64,000 nucleotides of DNA from Pseudovibrio sp. JCM 19062 (GTDB taxonomy: Bacteria > Pseudomonadota > Alphaproteobacteria > Rhizobiales > Stappiaceae): assembly GCA_001310715.1 (NCBI GenBank), contig BAXV01000010.1:1-64000 (forward strand), read 5' to 3'. Of the stretch, positions 1 through 9,582 are shown in pieces (position 1 is the stretch's first letter; the number at the start of each line of letters is the position of its first letter). A program made the position numbers and the translations under genes. A model generated the notes under the pieces. The model was not told the origin of the DNA. It made no database searches and saw only the letters and a list, made by a program, of their open reading frames with translations.

Positions 1-22
1 TCAAATCTCTCCGGCAGCACCA
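1..22 (+). tRNA. 3' end of a tRNA-Thr (cut by window edge)
   Basis: The first 22 bases are identical to the T-loop, acceptor arm and CCA of the complete tRNA-Thr that follows at 55-129. This is the tail of a tandem second copy whose 5' part lies outside the window. The anticodon is not visible, so threonine identity is inferred from the identical 3' part. Confidence 0.8.
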
Positions 23-54
23 TTCTTTCAATAGCGATGCACAGATTTCGGCGC

Positions 55-129
<75 letters not shown>

Positions 130-646
130 TTCTCCTTAAGCATTATTGATATTTCCAGCCTGACGCAGAGCTTATTTCTCTCGTAATCGTGGCCTCCGTC
201 AATTCTGTTTTTTTGAAAACCTCCAGCTTTAAAGTCGTTTGCAACTCTGCCGTGAGATAAAGCGCTACATTTTAGTTTTTCTGGATTAGGTACTCATACT
301 TATCAACGGCAAACCAAAGAGCGCGCGAAATAATCAGCCCTTTGGTCGTATTTAAATTTCATGAAATCGAAATAAAGTTACCGTGTAACACGCCCTGCTT
401 TTATTGCCTCTACGTCACTGTGTCTCAGCTACAACGTGCCACAATTTCACCAAATTTCATCTTGGGGTTGGTTTACATGAACGGGAAGTCCTGCGACCTT
501 TCTTGGGTCTTGGGGGCGTATTGGGGTAGTTTCCAACCAGCGTTTTGCGGCAACGGGGAAGAGGGTATGCCTCCCAGGCGCACTAGCACGAGCTCTTATG
601 CTGATGTGCGCTGACATTCATTTTGTTGGAGTTTCAGGAGGTTAAA
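130..646. other. Intergenic stretch with no recognised gene
   Basis: About 500 bases between tRNA-Thr and the small protein at 647. The only long open frame here starts with TTG, lacks a ribosome site and has a composition unlike a protein. A strong ribosome-binding sequence, AGGAGG at 636-641, marks the start of the next gene. I see no RNA fold, repeat or operator that I can defend. Confidence 0.5.
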
Positions 647-835
647 ATGGATCAGGCAGCAATCGAGGCGGATGTTCCAACGACAGCGACCGGAAAATTT
701 TCTGGGGCAGAGTTGCAGATGCTCCGCTACCAGCTCGAAGAAGCCGAGTTTGCCCAGCTCATCCGGTTGGCGTCCAGCTACCACCGGAGAAATGGGAAAA
801 GGCGATTGAGAGCCTATCCACCCTTTAAGCAATAA
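647..835 (+). CDS. Small hypothetical protein, about 60 residues
   Basis: Unrecognised. ATG at 647 is chosen because AGGAGG lies five bases upstream; a longer frame from 623 has no such site. The start is acidic and rich in Ala/Gln/Glu (MDQAAIEADV) and the middle (ELQMLRYQLEEAEF) should be helical. The last residues turn abruptly basic (RRNGKRRLRAYPPFKQ). Adding one G in the GGG run near 794-796 would instead give an ending EKAIESLSTL and a stop at 826-828. Given the deletions elsewhere, that is probably the true C-terminus. Converges on the response regulator downstream and overlaps its 3' end. Confidence 0.6.
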   Translation: MDQAAIEADVPTTATGKFSGAELQMLRYQLEEAEFAQLIRLASSYHRRNGKRRLRAYPPFKQ

Positions 836-1416
836 GGGTCATCCACCTTGGAGGCGCTCTGGAGCCTCCGAGGCGGTTTTGAATTGCACTGGTTTTCTAG
901 AGGCGCGATTAGATCATTGTGGCGGAACGGGCCTGATTGATCAGGATATTGCATCCAGTTCTTCTTGTGGCCACGAATTTCGCGCGGCTCCGGACCAAAA
1001 TAACCCGCAGTCTTCACAAAATCTCTTGGTTGCAAAATGATGGATGCAATGCGTTGGTAGAGCGCCTTTGCGGAAATGGGCTTGCACAGCAACTCATGGA
1101 TACCTAGCTTTCTTGCCTCGATAATCCTGCTGCGCTCAGTGTGAGCGGTAACCATAATAATCGGGATGTAAGCGTGAGGATTGTTCTGAGTACGGATCAT
1201 CCGTACCATATCGGCGCCATCCAGAATTGGCATGACCCAGTCGAGAATCAGAATATCTGGATTTGCGCGCTCCATGGCTTCAAGACCTGATGCACCGTCC
1301 TCTGCCTCAACGATTTTTCGCGCTCCAAAGCCCTGCAACATCGTGCGCAGGATAGTACGCATGTAGGCACTGTCTTCAACCACCAGAAATGATAGGGATG
1401 AGAGATCTATACTCAC
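814..1416 (-). CDS. CheY-like response regulator with C-terminal tail
   Basis: Single receiver domain, residues about 9-125. The acidic pocket is E14-D15, the phosphoacceptor D59 lies in LILDW, the switch residue is T90 (MVTAH) and the conserved lysine is K112 in LCKP. A tail of about 75 residues follows that is charged, low in complexity and has no output domain I recognise. Such proteins usually act through protein contacts, as in two-component or chemotaxis signalling. It is transcribed divergently from hemA across a 304-base gap, so the two may share regulation, but nothing in the sequence proves a link. The frame appears intact. Confidence 0.85.
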   Translation of the reverse strand: MSIDLSSLSFLVVEDSAYMRTILRTMLQGFGARKIVEAEDGASGLEAMERANPDILILDWVMPILDGADMVRMIRTQNNPHAYIPIIMVTAHTERSRIIEARKLGIHELLCKPISAKALYQRIASIILQPRDFVKTAGYFGPEPREIRGHKKNWMQYPDQSGPFRHNDLIAPLENQCNSKPPRRLQSASKVDDPYCLKGG

Positions 1417-1720
1417 GCAATAACGCCCCGGTCACTCAACGCAACCCAATTCAATTAGAACAGAAATTCAATTATTAATTACAAGGTGTGGCAGAGAACA
1501 TAACAAATTGCAAGACTGCGCAATTATAGTTCTATATCAAAGACGATCACTACGATATATATAGGCTGATATGCGTTAGGTGAAAATATCCTTTGATAAA
1601 TCCGCAAAAAAACAGGACCGCGTCAATGTGTCCTGCGACAGGACTAGGGATTATCGCTAAGTTTAGGCTAACTCTAAAGTATCGCCGAAATAATACCGCC
1701 GCAGTATAAGGGGCAAAAAA
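1417..1720. promoter_or_regulatory. Divergent promoter region, response regulator / hemA
   Basis: AT-rich 304-base spacer between two outward-facing genes, so it must hold both promoters. Isolated half-sites of the FNR/FixK type (TTGAT near 1592, ATCAA near 1536) are present. No complete TTGAY-N4-RTCAA dyad occurs, so oxygen control of hemA is not supported by this stretch. Confidence 0.5.
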
Positions 1721-2997
1721 ATGGACTACCAAAATATCTTCAATGAAGCGATTGCTTCTTTGAAGGATGAGAAACGGTACCGCGTATTTGCTAATCTCGA
1801 GCGCATTGCAGGGCGTCACCCCCACGCTCTCTGGCGCAAAGAAAATCAAAATCTTCGTGAAGTCGTTATTTGGTGTTCAAACGACTACCTAGGGATGGGG
1901 CAACACCCTAAAGTTATTGATGCCATGACGGAGACCGTTCAGCGCATGGGAGCTGGCGCAGGCGGTACGCGTAACATCTCTGGCACGAACTACCCGCTGG
2001 TCCAGCTTGAGGAAGAACTCGCTGACTTGCACGGCAAGGAAAGCGCTCTGGTTTTCTCCAGCGGTTTTGTTTCCAACGAAGCATCCATTTCCACAATTGC
2101 TAAACTGCTCCCTGATTGTTTGATCCTGTCTGACCAGCTGAACCACGCTTCCATGATTGCGGGTGTTCGCGGCGCAGGAACTTCCAAGAAGGTTTGGCGT
2201 CACAACGACCTTGAGCATTTGGAAGATTTACTCAAGTCTGCTGGCAACGAGCGCGCAAAGCTGATCGTGTTTGAATCCGTGTACTCCATGGATGGCGATA
2301 TCGCACCGATTGAACGCATTTGTGACCTTGCCGACAAATACAATGCGATGACCTACATCGACGAAGTGCATGCGGTTGGTATGTACGGCCACGTGGCGCT
2401 GGCATCTGTGAACGTGATGGTCTTTTGGACCGCGTCGACATCATCGAAGGTACTATGGCAAAAGCATTTGGTGTGATGGGCGGTTACATTGCAGCTTCCC
2501 AGACAATCGTTGATGCGGTTCGCTCCTACGCGCCTGGCTTCATCTTCACCACTGCTATCTCCGGGACTTGCGGCGGCGGCTACAGCTTCCATCAAGCATC
2601 TGAAAGCATCCAATGAAGAGCGTGAAGGCCAGCAACGTCAGGCACAGCGCACGAAAGATGTTCTGGAGCTGCAGGCCTTCCTGTGATGACTTCTGAAACA
2701 CACATCATTCCGGTGCTTGTTGCTGATCCTGATCTATGTAAGCAGGCAAGTGACCTTCTGCTGGAAAAGCATGGCATCTACATTCAGCCGATCAACTACC
2801 CAACAGTTCCACGCGGCACAGAGCGCCTGCGTATCACTCCGGGTCCAGTTCATACTGACGCGTTGATTGATCATTTGCGCGATGCACTGGTGGATGTGTG
2901 GCAGACACTTGAGTTGCCGTTCACAACAACTGCTCCTGCTGAAGAACAGCTGGAGACAGCTCAGGGACAGGCTGTTTATCAGTTCGCTGGCGGCTAA
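1721..2997 (+). CDS. hemA: 5-aminolevulinate synthase
   Basis: Condenses glycine with succinyl-CoA to 5-aminolevulinate, the first step of heme synthesis in alphaproteobacteria. It is a PLP enzyme of the alpha-oxoamine synthase family. Visible landmarks are [26 protein letters not shown], the [10 protein letters not shown] segment, [12 protein letters not shown] and the catalytic-lysine region [13 protein letters not shown]. The C-terminus holds [19 protein letters not shown]. Total length, about 425 codons, is normal. The frame breaks near 2395, 2570 and 2685, each repairable by single bases, so a full enzyme is likely in the organism. Intrinsic terminator follows. Heme demand of the adjacent cbb3 oxidase makes the neighbourhood logical. 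Confidence 0.95.
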
Positions 2998-3019
2998 TCA
3001 CCGGCAGATCCAAATTAAG

Positions 3020-3050
3020 AAAAAGGCTGGCACTGTTGCCGGCCTTTTTT
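3020..3050 (+). terminator. Intrinsic terminator after hemA
   Basis: Stem AAAAGGCTGGCA / TGCCGGCCTTTT around a CTGT loop, followed by a T run, 23 bases after the hemA stop. Confidence 0.8.
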
Positions 3051-3074
3051 GTTGGCTCAATCTACCAAATAAGG

Positions 3075-3108
3075 AAAGGCTTGCAGCGGAATGCTGACAA
3101 GCCTTTTT
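3075..3108. terminator. Second hairpin between hemA and ccoS
   Basis: AAAGGCTTG (3075-3083) pairs with CAAGCCTTT (3098-3106) and is followed by T on the plus strand. It lies between the converging hemA and ccoGHIS units, so it could serve as backup terminator for either direction. Confidence 0.6.
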
Positions 3109-3142
3109 GTCGGTCAATTCGTTTCGCTTACAGGTCTTGAGC

Positions 3143-3331
3143 TCAGGAAACCTTGCGCTTAGCCGCTTCGACAGGTTTGCTGTTTTCCTGTAGGTCACCG
3201 TCATCCAGAATACGCCATTTGGGGCCTTCCATGTCATCATACTGACCGGAGCGCAGAGACCATAAAAATGCCACCAGACCAGCGCCACCAAGAACCAACG
3301 CAACCGGGATGAGGTAGATTAAGACTTCCAT
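3143..3331 (-). CDS. ccoS: cbb3 oxidase maturation protein CcoS
   Basis: A 62-residue single-pass membrane protein with one helix (about residues 5-25: YLIPVALVLGGAGLVAFLW). This is followed by the family signature LRSGQYDDMEGPKWRIL. CcoS is needed to insert heme b and CuB cofactors into cbb3 oxidase. Last gene of the ccoGHIS unit, eight bases after ccoI. Length is typical and the frame is intact. Confidence 0.93.
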   Translation of the reverse strand: MEVLIYLIPVALVLGGAGLVAFLWSLRSGQYDDMEGPKWRILDDGDLQENSKPVEAAKRKVS

Positions 3332-3339
3332 CGTTTTTT

Positions 3340-5567
3340 TTAGGCCTCCTGATCGGGCTGGGTCGCTGTTCCTGCAATCATTCTCAGCCGTACTGCATTG
3401 AGCGTCACGATAATGGAAGAACCCGACATAGCCAAGGCTGCAACGAGCGGTGTGACAAAACCAAGCACCGCAAATGGCACTGCAATCAAGTTATAGATTA
3501 CAGAGAGCGCTAGGTTCTGGTTCATCACGCGACGAGCCTTCTGTGAGATTGTGAGCGCACTCATCACAGGGGCCAGACTGTCGCCCAGAAAGACTGCATC
3601 GGCCGCTGCCTGACTGACGTGAACGGCAGAAACCGGCGAGATTGAAACGTTGGCGGCGGCAAGAGATGGGGCATCATTGAGACCGTCACCGACCATCAAT
3701 ACTTTTTTTTGCCTTGTGCCTTCAACTCTTCAATACGATTGATTTTGTCTTGTGGCTTCAGACCTGCTTTCCAGCAGTCCACGCCAGAATATCTGCTGCG
3801 TGCTTGACCGCACCTGCATGGTCGCCGCTCAAAATCTCAATGGAGAACCCGGCGTCCTTGAGTTTTTGAACCGTTTCAGCGGCCCCTTCCCTCATGAACT
3901 GGCCAACAGGAAGCAGATGCGCCTCCGCCTCTCCAAGCCGGAAGGCGACAAAAGAGGCATCCGGCTGCTGGTCTTTTGCTTGAGCAAGCTGTTCATCAGA
4001 GACACCACAAAAGGCTGGGGATCCAAGTTTAATCTGCATGCCATCTACAGTCGCCTCAACACCCTTACCGGCAGCCTCTTTTGCGTCCGGTAGAACGTGC
4101 TGTGCTCCTGTTGCTCTGGCAATTGCCTGCGAGAGGGGGTGGGAGGATGACAAGGCAAGACGGCCTGCCAGATCCAATTGTTCAAGTGACAGGCCATGGT
4201 CTTTAGAAAGTGAGGCCTCTGGCAGCGTCAACGTGCCGGTCTTATCGAAGACAATAGTGTCAACGCTTGCCAGACGTTCGATGGCGTCACCGGCATTGAG
4301 CAGCACTCGTTCGTTAAAGAACAAGCCACTGGCAACAACCTGAACGGCGGGGATAGCAAGACCAAGAGCACATGGGCAAGTGATGATGAGAACAGAGATT
4401 GCGATGACCAGCGCTGGCTGCCATTCCATGCCGAGCATGATCCAGCCGACAAGCGTGAGCAGCGCTGCTGCGTGAACAACGGGCGCGTAAAGCTGGGAGG
4501 CGCGGTCTGCGATGTGGACGTATCTGGAGCGGCCTTCCATTGCCGTTTCCAGAAGCCGGTTTACCTCATCAAGCAAGGTGCCTTTGGCGGCAGCTGTGAC
4601 CTCAATCTCCAGCACGCCATCGGCGTTCATCGTGCCAGCGTAAACAAGATCCCCTTCCGCAACGGATTGAAGCAGGGTTTCGCCGGTTACCAGGCTTTGA
4701 TCAACCTCGGAGGTGCCAGCGGCAATCCGGCCATCCACGGAGATACGCTCCCCTGCCCTGACGAGGACGCGGTCGCCGGCGGTCAGTTTGGAGAGTGGAA
4801 CATCAAGCGTGGTGCCATCCTCCTGAATTTTTGCTGCACTCTCTGCTTTGAGAGTCGCGAGGTTCTCCGCAAAGGCGCGGGTTTTCCGGCGCATGAGGTG
4901 ATCAAAGTAACGTCCAACCAAAAGGAAGAACAGCAGCATGACCGCGCTATCGAAATAGGCGTGTTTTGCCTCCTGAATGGTTTGCCAAAGGGACAATCCA
5001 GTTGCCAGAAGCACACCGATCGTGATCGGCACATCCATGTTCAAGCGTTTGGTCTTGATCGCCATGTACGCGCTTCGGAAGAAGATACGTCCGGAGTAAG
5101 CGACAGTTGGCAGGGCGATCAGCGCCGAGATCCAATGGAAGAACGCACGTGTTTCGTTGTCGATATCCGAGGCGTTGCCGGACCATACGGAGATGGACAG
5201 CAGCATGATGTTCATTGCTGCAAATCCGGAGACGGCCAGCGCGCGCAGGATCTCCTTTCCAGCTGCATCCCCGCGTGATTTCACCTGAGCTGGATCAAAA
5301 GGGTAAGCTTTATAGCCAAGCGTTTGTAGTAGGTCGACAATGGGGGACGGGTTGGTTTTTTTCCTGATCCCAATCCACGGAAAGGCGGTGAGATGACAGG
5401 TTCACGCGAGCTTTCTCAACGCCCTCCAGCTTCTGGAGGCCACGCTCGATCTCATACATACAGGCTGCACATGTAATACCGTCCACAGCAAGATCCATGT
5501 GGGCCTTGCCGTTATCGGTATCTGTTACGAATGCAGCCCAGTCCCTTTCAGGCGCAGACATGCTCAT
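3340..5567 (-). CDS. ccoI: Copper-transporting P1B-type ATPase CcoI (FixI)
   Basis: Pumps Cu(I) across the inner membrane for assembly of the cbb3 oxidase active site. The N-terminal heavy-metal domain carries GITCAACMYEIE. It is followed by membrane helices, the TGET loop (SLVTGETLLQ), the CPC metal site (IITCPCALGL), the phosphorylation motif DKTGTLTLP, the SSSHPLSQ motif of the nucleotide domain and the hinge GDGLNDAPS. Two frame breaks occur, near 5355 and near 3703. Both lie in homopolymers, and one more A on the coding strand restores the first frame. About 740 codons in all, normal for FixI. Start ATG at 5567, six bases after the ccoH stop, so translation is likely coupled. Confidence 0.93.
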
Positions 5568-5573
5568 ACCGCC

Positions 5574-6100
5574 TTACTCAGCAAAGAAAATCTTGTTTTT
5601 GGAACGGAAGATTGGAAATTCCTCATCGCTCCGCTCGGAGATTTCGACCACCACGTTCCAGTTCCCTGCTCCAACATCCGTGGTGTTGGCCACGTATTCA
5701 CCAGCGGTGCGCTCAGACAGAAGAATATCCTGATCAGCTGTGGTGATTGTAGGGCGGTGCAGTTTCACAGAGACCATTTCACCGGTGATTGGTGCTCCGG
5801 TTTTGTCGGTTGCAACAACGCGGATGTGTGCGGAGCCATCGCCATTGCGCTCGATTGCTGCGTCAACGCTCCAATTGAGTGCGGCCTGCGCTTTTGCTTT
5901 TGCAATTTCTTTGTTGTAGCGCTGGCTTACCTTGTAGGAGCTGTCCACTTCCAACCCAGGGAACGTGTCGAGCGCAACATAGATCATAACGGCATTCACG
6001 GAGCAACGACGCCGAAGAACCCTAAGAGGCAGAACAGAACCATACGGCCAGTGATTTGCCTCGGTTTGCGCGGAGACTTTTGGTCTACAGCCATTGTCAT
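5574..6100 (-). CDS. ccoH: cbb3 assembly protein CcoH (FixH)
   Basis: Membrane-anchored assembly factor of cbb3 oxidase. ATG at 6100 is preceded by AGGAG at a good distance. The N-terminus (MTMAVDQKSPRKPRQITGRM) leads into one transmembrane helix ending near AVMIYVALDTFPGLE, and a periplasmic domain of about 120 residues follows. The FixH landmark YKVSQRYNKEIA is present. The frame is broken near 6000 inside the helix, so only the C-terminal 141 codons read openly. Lies between ccoG and ccoI in the standard order. Confidence 0.88.
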
Positions 6101-6219
6101 ATCTTAGCTCCTTTTTGGCGGCTCTAAGGATGGGGTGAGCTTCGCATTATGATCTTCAGGGTGATAAGGGGCGTACCCTCATCACAAAGTTTCAAAAGGT
6201 AGTCTTACCTCACAGGACT

Positions 6220-7693
6220 TCAGTTGCCGGGTGTCCGGAAGAAGTCATGGATAACTGTGGTCTCACCAGTTTCATGATCGATCAGCTTGAAGCTCATCGG
6301 TTTTGACCCAGGAAGCGCAACACCTGCCGGAGAGAACACAAGCGCACGCACAGAGCGTGTGGTGTCAGCCTCAACCCTCAGGGTCAGCTGAGTGTCCTTT
6401 GCAACATTGGCTGCATCTTTGTGAACACCCACGACTTCAAGAGTGGTTCCTGCTGGCATATCCTCAACACTGAGCGTGAAGGATTGCGCATTGTTGTGCT
6501 TGTTCAGAAGACGGAGTGAATAGCCGTTTCTGAAGGAACCATCACTTTGCTGAACGTAAAGCGGGTTACGGTCATGAACCACAGAGAAGCTGGTCATGGA
6601 ACGGTTGAGCTGCGCATAGAGCATAACGCCTGCAATCAGGGCAATGATCACGGCATAGATAACAGTACGCGGCCGGATCAGGCGATAGACCGGGGTCTCC
6701 CCTTTCTCGCGGAGCTCGATGTTCATGTCGGTGTCGTAGGCAATCAGACCCGTTGGTCGACCAACCTTGGTCATGACTGTGTCACAGGCATCAATACACA
6801 AGCCGCACTGAATACAATCCAGCTGTGCGCCTTTTCGAATGTCCACGCCGGTTGGGCAGGCATATACGCACTGATTACAGTCAATACAATCGCCCGCCGG
6901 AAGACCATCTGCGGAAAGTTTTTTTGCTCTCCTTCAGGTGCGCACGAGGCTCGCCGCGGTCAAAGCGGTAAGTCACGTTGAGAGCGTGCTCATCGGTGAG
7001 TGCGGCCTGAATACGTGGCCACGGGCACATGTATACGCAGACCTGCTCACGCATGTGACCAGCCAGCGAATAAGTGGTGAAGGTGAGAATGCCGATCCAG
7101 ACGTAAGCTGACAGAGCAGCCTGACCGGTGGCAAGATCATAAACGAGTTGGAGCGTCTGCGAAGTAAAGAACCCACGCCCCGCCGGTCCACCAAGCAATC
7201 ATCAGCCAGAGAAAGTGCTTTGTTCCCTTTTTGAGAATCTTTTCAGCATTCCATGGCTGCTTGTCCAGTGCGATCCGTTTGCGGCGATCGCCTTCAATCA
7301 TGCTTTCGACGCGGAAGACAAATCGGTCCAGACCGTCTGCGGGCAAAGATAACCGCACCAGAGGCGACCTGCGATCGCGTTCATCAAAAACAGGGCTACG
7401 GATGCAATGATGAGCAATCCGGCGAGATAGTAAACTTCCTGCGGCCAGATCTCCAAGAAGAAGAAGTAGCCTCTTTTCCTCTCGAAATCGATGAGGACAG
7501 CCTGGTCAGGGAGCAGAGGTCCTCTGTCCCAGCGAATGAAGGGAGTAAAGTAATAAATTCCAAGGGTAATAAAAAGAATGGCCCATTTGATCTTACGGAA
7601 ACGGCCCTTTACCTCCATTGGGTAAATTTTTGCCGCTGACGCGAACCAGGACTCATCCTCTTCTTTATCGATGGGATCAACTTGGCTAGACAT
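6220..7693 (-). CDS. ccoG: cbb3 assembly ferredoxin-like protein CcoG (FixG)
   Basis: Polytopic iron-sulfur protein that reduces Cu(II) to Cu(I) during cbb3 assembly. Motifs in order: LWCGYLCPQTVW in a membrane segment, VCVYMCPWPRIQAAL, then two 4Fe-4S sets, DCIDCNQCVYACPTG and DCIQCGLCIDACDTV. A last helix and the C-terminal immunoglobulin-like periplasmic domain (FixG_C; LRVEADTTRSVRALVF) follow. The total of about 490 codons is usual. Three frame breaks, near 7340, 7165 and 6918; the last lies in a T run. First gene of the ccoGHIS unit, separated from ccoP by a hairpin. Confidence 0.93.
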
Positions 7694-7731
7694 AATGTCT
7701 TCCTCAGTTGGCGATGCGCTTTGTGCAAGTG

Positions 7732-7759
7732 AAGCGAGGGCACTTGCGCGTCCTCGCTT
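7732..7759. other. Hairpin between ccoP and ccoG
   Basis: AAGCGAGG (7732-7739) and CCTCGCTT (7752-7759) form an eight-pair stem with a 12-base loop in the 97-base gap separating ccoNOQP from ccoGHIS. No T run follows, so it is more likely an mRNA-processing or stability structure than a full terminator. Confidence 0.5.
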
Positions 7760-7790
7760 GTGTTGTCATCTGATTAAAAACTCAGAGATC

Positions 7791-8665
7791 TTATTGTCCG
7801 CCGCCGCGAGAGTGAACGTACACAGCCAGTGATTTTACTGTGGTTTCACCCAGTCGGTCGATCCATGCAGGCATCACACCGTGACGGGGTGTGGTCACCT
7901 GGGCAATGATGCCGTCAATTGATCTGTTGTAGAGGAAATTTGGCGCAGTCAGGTTTGGTGCACCCATTTCTGTGTCGCCCTTACCATTGTCCATGTGACA
8001 GGCCGCACAGTTCTCTTCATAGACACTTTGCCAGCTTCCAGATCTACGCCATCCTGTGTCGGAATACCGGCCAGAGAGCCAACGTAGTTTGCAACCTGAA
8101 CGATCTGTTCTTTTTCCAGAAGTTCATCACGGCCAAACGCAGGCATTTCTGCGTAGCGGGTATCGTCATTATCCGCGCGGACACCGTAAGCGATGGTGGT
8201 CGCCAGAGTTTCCAGATCTCCACCCCAGATCCAGCTGTCATCCTGAAGGTTTGGATAGCCTTCAAAGCCAGTCGCGCCGACACCGTGACAGGCTGCACAG
8301 TTGTCGCCAAATGCCACTTTACCCTGAGCCATTGCGTACTCGAGCAGTTCGGGTGTGTTCTGGATTTCATCAAGAGAGGCTTCAAGAAGCATCTTGCCGG
8401 TTTCTGCACGTTCCGCTGCTGCAGCGTTAAACTCTTCGGTTACGACCGCACGCTGACTGTACCCCAGAAGACCCTTGGTGTAGCCATTGACCAGCGGCCA
8501 GCTTGGCATAAGGATCCAGTAGACCACTGCCCATACGATACAACCGTAGAACATGTAGAGCCACCACTTAGGGAGCGGGTGGTTGAGTTCTTTCAGGCCG
8601 TCCCATTCGTGACCAGTGGTTTCAACGCCCGTTACCTGGTCAATTTCCTTCTTATGCTCAGCCAT
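7791..8665 (-). CDS. ccoP: cbb3 cytochrome c oxidase subunit III (diheme c)
   Basis: Electron-entry subunit of cbb3 oxidase, carrying two c-type hemes in the periplasm. One membrane helix (about residues 33-53, KWWLYMFYGCIVWAVVYW) precedes the first heme site CAACH at residues 123-127. The second heme motif, around CAACHMDNGKG, falls where the frame breaks near 7995-8030. Methionine ligand candidates follow each site. About 290 codons in total, as in other CcoP proteins. Its ATG shares one base with the ccoQ stop (TAATG), giving coupled translation. Confidence 0.95.
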
Positions 8666-8826
8666 TAATCGTCCTCCCGAAGCGGGATCTGTGAAGCATC
8701 GTTAAAGCGCTCCCCATTACTTGGCCAGCAGGCGTAAAGAACTACGCCTGCAAAAATCGCCATGAAATAGAGCAGCCCGCCGGTTTGCGCGAAGTTTGCG
8801 AGAGCGGTGTAAGTAGCGTCCATCAT
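8665..8826 (-). CDS. ccoQ: cbb3 oxidase subunit IV CcoQ
   Basis: Short, 53 residues, found by translating the gap between ccoO and ccoP. It has one transmembrane helix (GGLLYFMAIFAGVVLYACWP) and a polar C-terminus. CcoQ stabilises the cbb3 complex. GGAGG lies just upstream of ATG ATG (8826/8823). The stop overlaps the ccoP start. The position in ccoNOQP is diagnostic. Confidence 0.88.
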   Translation of the reverse strand: MMDATYTALANFAQTGGLLYFMAIFAGVVLYACWPSNGERFNDASQIPLREDD

Positions 8827-8833
8827 CGCCTCC

Positions 8834-9568
8834 TTAGCGCAAGTTGGCTTTTTCGTCGTAGAGGCTAAAGTCTACGAGCGTGCCAAGCATCTGAAGATAA
8901 GCTACAAGTGCATCCATCTCAGTGACTTCTTTGGCGTTGCCATCGAAATCGCGGATGAGAACGCCAGGGTAACGCTCTTCGAACCCCTCTGCCGCATCAC
9001 TATCAGGCTGAGCCTGAGCCATGAGATCAACTTTTGCGTATTTGATCTGCTCCTCGGTGTATGGAACACCGTAGAGTGCGTTCACCTTCAGGTGGTTTTC
9101 GATCTCGATCGGAGAAAGCTTCGCATCCATCAGGAATGGATACCAGGCATCACAGAGGTCGGAGACACTGAGCGTGGATCGATCAGGTGATCGCGCTGCC
9201 ACTCATCAGAGTACTTGCCGCCTACGCGAGCGAGGTCAGGACCGGTACGCTTAGAGCCCCACTGGAACGGGCGATCATACATGGATTCCGCTGCCAGTGA
9301 GTAGTTGCCGTAACGCTCCAGCTCGTCACGCATTGGACGGATCTGCTGTGAGTGGCAGGCATAACAGCCTTCGCGCACGTAGATGTTACGACCAACAAGC
9401 TCAAGCGGGGTGTAAGGGCGCATACCCTCGGTTTTTTTCGATCGTGCTCTTCAGGTAATAAAGAGGAACGATTTCAACGAGACCGCCGATTGAGATCATG
9501 ATGACGATGCCAACAATCAGGATCAGCGAGTTTTTCTCGAAGATTTGGTGTTTTTTCCAAGCAGACAT
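8834..9568 (-). CDS. ccoO: cbb3 cytochrome c oxidase subunit II (monoheme c)
   Basis: Membrane-anchored monoheme cytochrome c that passes electrons from CcoP to CcoN. The N-terminus from 9568 ([13 protein letters not shown]) leads into one helix. The heme site is [16 protein letters not shown], then [21 protein letters not shown], and the C-terminus contains [11 protein letters not shown]. About 245 codons, the family norm. Two frame breaks: in the T run near 9433 and near 9160. Starts 14 bases after the ccoN stop. Confidence 0.95.
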
Positions 9569-9582
9569 TCGTGCTCTCCCGA

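Noticed and set aside
342..614. 90-codon open frame before the small protein
   Set aside because: Non-ATG start, no ribosome site, cysteine-rich random-looking composition, ends before a strong start signal of another gene.
1592..1610. FNR/FixK box before hemA
   Set aside because: Only a half-site is present; the second half does not match.
1721..2997. hemA and similar broken genes as pseudogenes
   Set aside because: Essential and conserved genes (hemA, pyrD, lysK) are hit as often as others, with single-base losses only and no further decay; sequence error is the simpler reading.
4472..5278. 268-codon frame antisense to ccoI
   Set aside because: Lies entirely inside the conserved ATPase on the other strand; a shadow frame.
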